Source: a virus. From it: DNA of 32,649 nucleotides. Positions 28,570 through 32,649 of the stretch are shown piece after piece. The notes under the pieces were generated by a model. It did not search any database. It saw only the letters and a program-made list of their open reading frames with translations, and was not told where the DNA came from. The stretch covers positions 1 to 32,649 of the IMG/VR virus record IMGVR_UViG_3300012919_000900, one strand, 5' to 3'. Position 1 is the stretch's first letter. Each line of letters opens with the position of its first letter. The translations under genes and the position numbers were made by a program.

Positions 28570-28807
28570 TAATTTCAAAATTTAATCTGCGAATTTTACG
28601 CTTTCTTCTTTGCTCCTGCCATGCAAGATCAGAGTCGGTTAACCCTTCCTTTTTACTTATCTTCCTACTATCAGTTACGATAATAGTTTTAGATAAATCA
28701 GAGGCGGTAAAGGTATCACATTTTACCAAAAGCATATTTGGACAACCACAACTATGATCGCCCTCTTTAACTTCTTTATTGCATTGTTTGCATCTTACTA
28801 CTAACAT
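28565..28807 (-). CDS. Small zinc-ribbon-like protein (80 aa)
   Basis: The N-terminal LVVRCKQCNKEVKEGDHSCG carries a CxxC plus a CGC motif that together can bind zinc. The C-terminal third is very basic (WQEQRRKRKIRRLNFEIR). This combination suggests nucleic-acid binding. I chose the ATG at 28807 because the conserved-looking MLVVRC start follows the upstream stop closely; an in-frame ATG at 28831 would overlap the cupin gene. Not otherwise recognised. Confidence 0.68.
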   Translation of the reverse strand: MLVVRCKQCNKEVKEGDHSCGCPNMLLVKCDTFTASDLSKTIIVTDSRKISKKEGLTDSDLAWQEQRRKRKIRRLNFEIR

Positions 28808-28814
28808 TGTTCTT

Positions 28815-29156
28815 TCATTTAACTCTACCATAATCATCTTCTAATCTAACTATATCATCCTCTCTACATTCTCCTCTCTGTACTTCTATAAACCATATAC
28901 CATCATCTCCACCATTTAAACGATGAATTTGTTTAGGTGGAATGTAAGCAGATTCGCCAGATTTTATAGTTGATGTGATATCATCCTGTGTTATGGTTCC
29001 TACTCCTTCAAGGATAGTCCAATGTTCCTCACGATTATTATGATATTGTAAAGAAAATTGTTCGTTTGGTTTCACGAATATTCTTTTTACTTTATAATCA
29101 ATATGTTCATCAAGAGTTAGATACCAACCCCACGGTTTAAATTCAAATTTTTTCAT
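28815..29156 (-). CDS. Mannose-6-phosphate-isomerase-type (type II) cupin
   Basis: Matches the stand-alone cupin corresponding to the C-terminal domain of ManC-type enzymes: KPWGWYLTLDEHIDYKVKRI, EQFSLQYHNNREEHWTILEG (metal-binding His and Glu), and ESAYIPPKQIHRLNG. 113 residues is the single-domain length. It may interconvert fructose-6-P and mannose-6-P, which would feed GDP-mannose for the gmd/fcl genes, but binding or another isomerisation is possible. ATGA overlap with the 59-residue gene. Confidence 0.85.
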   Translation of the reverse strand: MKKFEFKPWGWYLTLDEHIDYKVKRIFVKPNEQFSLQYHNNREEHWTILEGVGTITQDDITSTIKSGESAYIPPKQIHRLNGGDDGIWFIEVQRGECREDDIVRLEDDYGRVK

Positions 29157-29332
29157 TCTGGATTTTGTTCTAATGATATGATGTCAAGGTGTTCTACATC
29201 ATCTAATTCAATCCACTCCTCAAATTCTGCATAGAGTGCAATTTTTTCTCCGCATAGTTCGGATGATTCTATTTTATCAATAGCCCACTCTCTTGCATGT
29301 GCGACTATTTCATCAGTCGTCTTTGGTTTCAT
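29153..29332 (-). CDS. Small acidic protein (59 aa)
   Basis: A 59-residue acidic helical protein (TDEIVAHAREWAIDKIESSE, then EEWIELDDVEHLDIISLEQN). The ATG at 29332 lies 20 bases inside the GIY-YIG gene; its stop overlaps the cupin start (ATGA). A longer upstream reading would lie entirely within the nuclease gene in another frame. Not recognised. Confidence 0.65.
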   Translation of the reverse strand: MKPKTTDEIVAHAREWAIDKIESSELCGEKIALYAEFEEWIELDDVEHLDIISLEQNPE

Positions 29333-29753
29333 AGTAATCTTTTCTGAAATATCTTGAGAGGATGTTGCTATTATAGAACTTTGGCGTTCCGTCGTCAAGT
29401 TGTTCTGTGAGGACTCTATTCGTAAATAGTTGCCTGGTTTCTTCGTAGTTTGTTTTACCTTTACTAGCATGTAAAGATAAGATAGTTCTACTAAAGTATT
29501 CTCTACCCAATTGTTGAATTTCTTCTTTAAGTTCTGGACAAGATCCATAATATTTTTTCCAATCAGATTCAGATTTTACTTTACGTTTTTTTCCTTTAGG
29601 AGTTCTGAATTGCCAGAAATATTTTCTACCAATATATTGACGACCATTTTTATTATTTGTTATGCAATAAACAAATCCATAAGAATCTCCAATGTCACTA
29701 GATTCAAATACTTTTGAATCATATCTCCAAGGATTCTCATACTTAATAGTCAT
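29313..29753 (-). CDS. GIY-YIG-type nuclease-like protein (146 aa)
   Basis: YGFVYCITNNKNGRQYIGRK holds the GIY-YIG signature in the form GFVY...YIG with the catalytic Arg two residues on, and a Lys/Arg-rich region follows (PKGKKRKVKSESDWKKYYGS). A downstream Glu (NYEETRQLF) could be the metal-binding Glu. At about 146 residues it is a stand-alone domain such as phages use for DNA degradation or homing. I chose the ATG at 29753, which overlaps the preceding gene by 11 bases. Confidence 0.8.
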   Translation of the reverse strand: MTIKYENPWRYDSKVFESSDIGDSYGFVYCITNNKNGRQYIGRKYFWQFRTPKGKKRKVKSESDWKKYYGSCPELKEEIQQLGREYFSRTILSLHASKGKTNYEETRQLFTNRVLTEQLDDGTPKFYNSNILSRYFRKDYYETKDD

Positions 29754-29946
29754 ACTCGTCAAGGACATCCAATGCATTATTTAGAATGCGTTGAGCTGCC
29801 CCTCTTTGACGTGCATCCCATTCAGGATACCAACTATGATTTGCAAGACCTGCTTTCATTTGATCAAGTCTTGCAGCCATATCTATCTTTTTTAATCTGC
29901 CGTTCATGTATTCAGGATAATTAGGGAAAGGTGGAGAAGGTCTCAT
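29743..29946 (-). CDS. Hypothetical protein (67 aa)
   Basis: A soluble 67-residue protein starting MRPSPPFPNYPEYMNGRLKK with a Pro-rich beginning and a helical second half (RQRGAAQRILNNALDVLDEY). It lies 25 bases after the nrdB stop. Not recognised. Confidence 0.68.
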   Translation of the reverse strand: MRPSPPFPNYPEYMNGRLKKIDMAARLDQMKAGLANHSWYPEWDARQRGAAQRILNNALDVLDEYDY

Positions 29947-29971
29947 ACACTTTCCTTTATTTAATCACAAA

Positions 29972-31108
29972 CTATAATTTAAAACCACTAAATGTGTCCT
30001 TTTTGACATCTTGTTTGATTCCCCCCACAACATATGACTCAACTTCTGTCTCCTGTGGTGCTACCTGTAGACCCTTAGAACTAATCCAATGCTCTGTCCA
30101 AGGTAATGGATTGTTCTTTGCTGGTATATCATATAAAGGTTTCAATCCAATGGATCTTAATCTGCGATTTGCAACCCATTCAACATACTGCTGAAGTAAC
30201 TTATCATTCAATCCAATCATACTACCATTCTTAAACAAGTAATCTGCCCACTTCTTCTCTTCATTTACGCATTTATCAAACATTTGATAGGTCCATTCCT
30301 CTTCTTCCTTTGCTATGACTTGCATCTCTGGGTCATCACCCTTTCTCCAATTGTTTAAAATATTTTGAGTGATGGCAAGATGTTGGTTCTCATCTCTGGC
30401 GATGAGTGATATAATTTTTGCTGATCCCTCCATGAGTTTGAGTTCACCGAAAGCGAAAGAGCAAGCAAAAGATACATAAAAACGAATACCTTCCAAGATG
30501 TTGACATTAGCTACTGCACGATAAAGTTTGCGTTTTACCTCTTTCATTTCTAAAACAGGTAAGGATGTATCTAAAGTTGGATCATAATTTTGCCATAAAT
30601 TACTTTGACCCCACTGCTGTGCTTCATTCAAGAAGTCATCATAGGAACCCGTAACTGTAGCAGCACGTTCTAGAATACGTGGGTCATTGATAATAGTATC
30701 AAATACTTCAGAAGGATCTGCATATACATTCTTAATCACATAGGTGTATGATCTGCTATGAATCATCTCCATAAAAGACCAACACTCCATACATGCCTCT
30801 AACTCAGGTAGAGAACAGTAAGGTAAGAAAGCCATACCAGGAGCACGGCCTTGTACACTATCAAGCATGATCTGGTATTTAAGATTGCTTGTATAGATGT
30901 GCTTTTGTTCTGGACGTAATGTTTGATAGTCTCCACGGTCTTTCTGTAACGAAACTTCTTCTGGTCTCCAAAAATATCCTAACTGGGATTTAGTTAAATT
31001 CTCAAACTGAGGATACTTAAAATTATCATATCTTTGAACTCCTAGAGGAGCACCAAAGAACATAGGTTGTTTTTTAGTATCAACATCTTCAGTATTGAAG
31101 ACGGTCAT
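29972..31108 (-). CDS. nrdB: Ribonucleotide reductase, class Ia beta subunit
   Basis: NrdB holds the di-iron/tyrosyl-radical cofactor that reduces ribonucleotides with NrdA. Iron ligands are visible: D83 (MLDSVQGRAP), E114 and H117 in FMEMIHSRSYTY, E206 in NILEGIRFYVSF, E240 and H243 in ARDENQHL; the radical Tyr is Y121. The end VGGIKQDVKKDTFSGFKL is compatible with the NrdA-binding tail. I chose the ATG at 31108 (378 residues) because AAGGTG lies six bases upstream and the protein then begins near the usual family start; upstream in-frame starts at 31126 (ATG) and 31171 (GTG) lie inside or next to nrdA. Provides deoxynucleotides for phage DNA. Confidence 0.96.
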   Translation of the reverse strand: MTVFNTEDVDTKKQPMFFGAPLGVQRYDNFKYPQFENLTKSQLGYFWRPEEVSLQKDRGDYQTLRPEQKHIYTSNLKYQIMLDSVQGRAPGMAFLPYCSLPELEACMECWSFMEMIHSRSYTYVIKNVYADPSEVFDTIINDPRILERAATVTGSYDDFLNEAQQWGQSNLWQNYDPTLDTSLPVLEMKEVKRKLYRAVANVNILEGIRFYVSFACSFAFGELKLMEGSAKIISLIARDENQHLAITQNILNNWRKGDDPEMQVIAKEEEEWTYQMFDKCVNEEKKWADYLFKNGSMIGLNDKLLQQYVEWVANRRLRSIGLKPLYDIPAKNNPLPWTEHWISSKGLQVAPQETEVESYVVGGIKQDVKKDTFSGFKL

Positions 31109-31151
31109 GCCCTTCACCTTTGTCATAGGTTTTTGCTCTGTAGATGAGATT

Positions 31152-32649
31152 TTAAATTGCACAGGATTCACACTCCTCCTCGTCTGCTTGGTCTAGTTCA
31201 TCAAGTAAATTATTTAGTTTTGATTTACCCTGAATACCAACATCATCAGTATTAGGAATTGATAAATCAACTTCATCGGTTTTATTATCGTAAGTGTTCT
31301 GATAATAAGAAGTTTTCCAACCGTACTTATATGTAGTTAAAAAATCATTTGCCATAACACTAGTAGGAACCTCTGAACCGTCATAATGTTGCGGGTTATA
31401 AGACCAATTACCACTGATAGCTTGGTCAAAGAACTTCTGCATCACTGCTACTACGTTGATGTAACCAGTGTTGTCCTTCATGTCCCATAATAAAGTATAA
31501 TTATTCTTGAGAGTATTATAAGATGGAACAATTTGTTTGAGTGGTCCTTTCTTAGACTTCTTAACTGAAAGATAATCTCTTGGTGGTTCAATACCATTAG
31601 TTGCATTGCTAACAACTGATGATGATTCAGAGGGCATCTGTGCTGACAAGGTTGAATGTCTTAACCCATGCTTAAGAATAGATTTTCTAAGAGATTCCCA
31701 ATCGTGTTCTAATGGTTGAGAACAAATTTCATCTACATCTTTCTTATAGGTATCAATCGGTAAGATACCATCAGAATATTTGGTGCGACCAAAGTTTTCA
31801 CAATGACCTTTTTCTTCTGCTATCTTATTTGATGTTTTTAAAAGAAAATATTGAAAGGATTCTGACAACCCATGTATCGCATCCCATGCCTCCTGTGATT
31901 CATATTTAAATCCCAGTTTAGCCAAATAATGTGCTAAACCAATAAATCCTACTCCAAGACTTCTACGTGCCTTTGTAGCGATTTCTGCTGCCTTTACAGG
32001 ATACTTCTGATAGTCTATCAATTCTTCTAATCCTCTGACAGACAAATCACATAATTCTTCTAGTTCTTTGTCTGAATTTATCTTACCAACATTGACTGCT
32101 GAAAGAATACATAATGCAATTTCACCAAGATGATCATCAATATGTTGTATAGGATAAGTCGGTAAAGTAATCTCTTGACATAGGTTACTCATTTCTACTT
32201 TATCTTTAAAGGAAGAATGACTATTACAATGATCTATATTCATAATATAGATACGACCAGTTTCTGCTCTTTCCTTTAATATGTTGAGGATAAGTTCGTG
32301 TGCTCCAATTGTTTTTCTTGGGACGGATTCATCTGATTCGTAACGGCAATATAAGTCATCAAACTTATCGGTCCCAAAACTCTCATACAAGCCAGGACAA
32401 TCATGAGGGGAAAATAACGAGATTTCTTTATTTTGGAGAAAACGTTCATAGAAAAGTTTTGAGATCTGAATTGAGTAGTCTAATTTGCGAACACGATTAT
32501 CTTCAGTTCCTTTATTATTTTTAAGGACAATTATGTCTTCGATTTCTTGGTGCCAGATTGGGAAGTGGACAGTTGCTGATCCACCACGGATGCCATTTTG
32601 AGTGCAGCATCTGACAGTGCTTTCAAACTTTTTGAGGAACGGGACAACA
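31152..32649 (-). CDS. nrdA: Ribonucleotide reductase, class Ia alpha subunit, 3' part
   Basis: The last 498 or so residues of NrdA; the frame is open to the window edge, so the N-terminal third (ATP cone and the first redox Cys region) is missing. Seen: RCCTQNGIRGGSATVHFPIW, KLDYSIQISKLFYERF, the substrate-site NLCQEITLP (N, C, E radical residues), GEIALCILSAVNVG with the second redox Cys, TSYYQNTYD with the paired Tyr of the radical path, and the end CESCAI with the shuttle Cys pair. An apparent start at 32390 is only an internal Met. Class Ia NrdAB is normal for T4-like cyanophages. nrdB follows. Confidence 0.96.
   Translation of the reverse strand, partial: VVPFLKKFESTVRCCTQNGIRGGSATVHFPIWHQEIEDIIVLKNNKGTEDNRVRKLDYSIQISKLFYERFLQNKEISLFSPHDCPGLYESFGTDKFDDLYCRYESDESVPRKTIGAHELILNILKERAETGRIYIMNIDHCNSHSSFKDKVEMSNLCQEITLPTYPIQHIDDHLGEIALCILSAVNVGKINSDKELEELCDLSVRGLEELIDYQKYPVKAAEIATKARRSLGVGFIGLAHYLAKLGFKYESQEAWDAIHGLSESFQYFLLKTSNKIAEEKGHCENFGRTKYSDGILPIDTYKKDVDEICSQPLEHDWESLRKSILKHGLRHSTLSAQMPSESSSVVSNATNGIEPPRDYLSVKKSKKGPLKQIVPSYNTLKNNYTLLWDMKDNTGYINVVAVMQKFFDQAISGNWSYNPQHYDGSEVPTSVMANDFLTTYKYGWKTSYYQNTYDNKTDEVDLSIPNTDDVGIQGKSKLNNLLDELDQADEEECESCAI

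Noticed and set aside
32390-32390. An nrdA start at 32390 (a split or short nrdA)
   Set aside because: The frame continues without a stop to the window edge and the residues before that Met match conserved NrdA sequence, so it is an internal Met.
1-32649. tRNA genes, CRISPR arrays, insertion sequences and attachment sites
   Set aside because: I looked for T-loop sequences with flanking stems, regular spaced repeats, transposase genes with terminal inverted repeats, and found none. Weak tRNA-like loops, as in GGTTCG near 25482, lack a cloverleaf.
1-32649. A picocyanobacterial chromosome instead of a phage
   Set aside because: A PsaJF fusion, class Ia nrdAB of T4 type, chains of microproteins, T4 late boxes and all genes on one strand are not expected of the host chromosome, although no capsid or tail gene is in view to prove it.

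Overview
The window looks like part of the genome of a marine T4-like cyanophage (cyanomyovirus) of Prochlorococcus or Synechococcus. The DNA is AT-rich and every supported gene lies on the minus strand, so transcription runs from high to low coordinates. Genes overlap by one to a few bases (ATGA, TAATG, TGATG). Typical cyanophage auxiliary genes are present: nrdA, nrdB, talC, purM, nuclease genes, many high-light-inducible (Hli) proteins and dozens of tiny membrane proteins. Several starts are preceded by exact TATAAATA boxes, the T4-type late promoter. No structural gene lies in the window, so the phage assignment rests on auxiliary genes, gene density and promoters.

Layout in the direction of transcription. 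(1) 32649-26500: nucleotide and carbon metabolism, with nrdA (cut by the window edge), nrdB, a GIY-YIG nuclease-like protein, a mannose-6-phosphate-isomerase-type cupin, small membrane proteins, talC and a Phd-like antitoxin-like protein. (2) 26452-25564: four small unknown genes behind a sigma70-type promoter. (3) 25541-9258: a terminator overlapping a sigma70-type promoter, a GC-richer leader with hairpins, then 19 tightly coupled glycan genes over about 16 kb. (4) 9232-8624: an outer-membrane-like protein with its own promoters, then a small membrane protein. (5) 8274-6232: a run of 14 microproteins, seven of them Hli or Hli-like. (6) 6208-2247: small membrane proteins, an Nfu-type iron-sulfur protein, purM and a thermonuclease-type nuclease. 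(7) 1844-1: tiny membrane proteins, ndhI and the start of a psaJ-psaF fusion, the entry to a viral photosystem I cassette.

How the parts may work together. Regions 5 and 7 would remodel host photosynthesis: Hli proteins protect photosystems, while NdhI and PsaJF bear on cyclic electron flow around PSI. TalC, PurM and NrdAB would channel carbon and reducing power into nucleotides. The glycan operon can make GDP-fucose (gmd, fcl), carries a GT11 alpha-1,2-fucosyltransferase directly followed by a GT6 (ABO-family) transferase, and has a compact isomerase/kinase/phosphatase/nucleotidyltransferase set that may make an unrecognised activated sugar. These two readings are the most interesting in the window and both are inference from sequence families. 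No stretch over 300 bases lacks a gene; the longest gap, 25269-25563, holds the leader, promoter and terminator.
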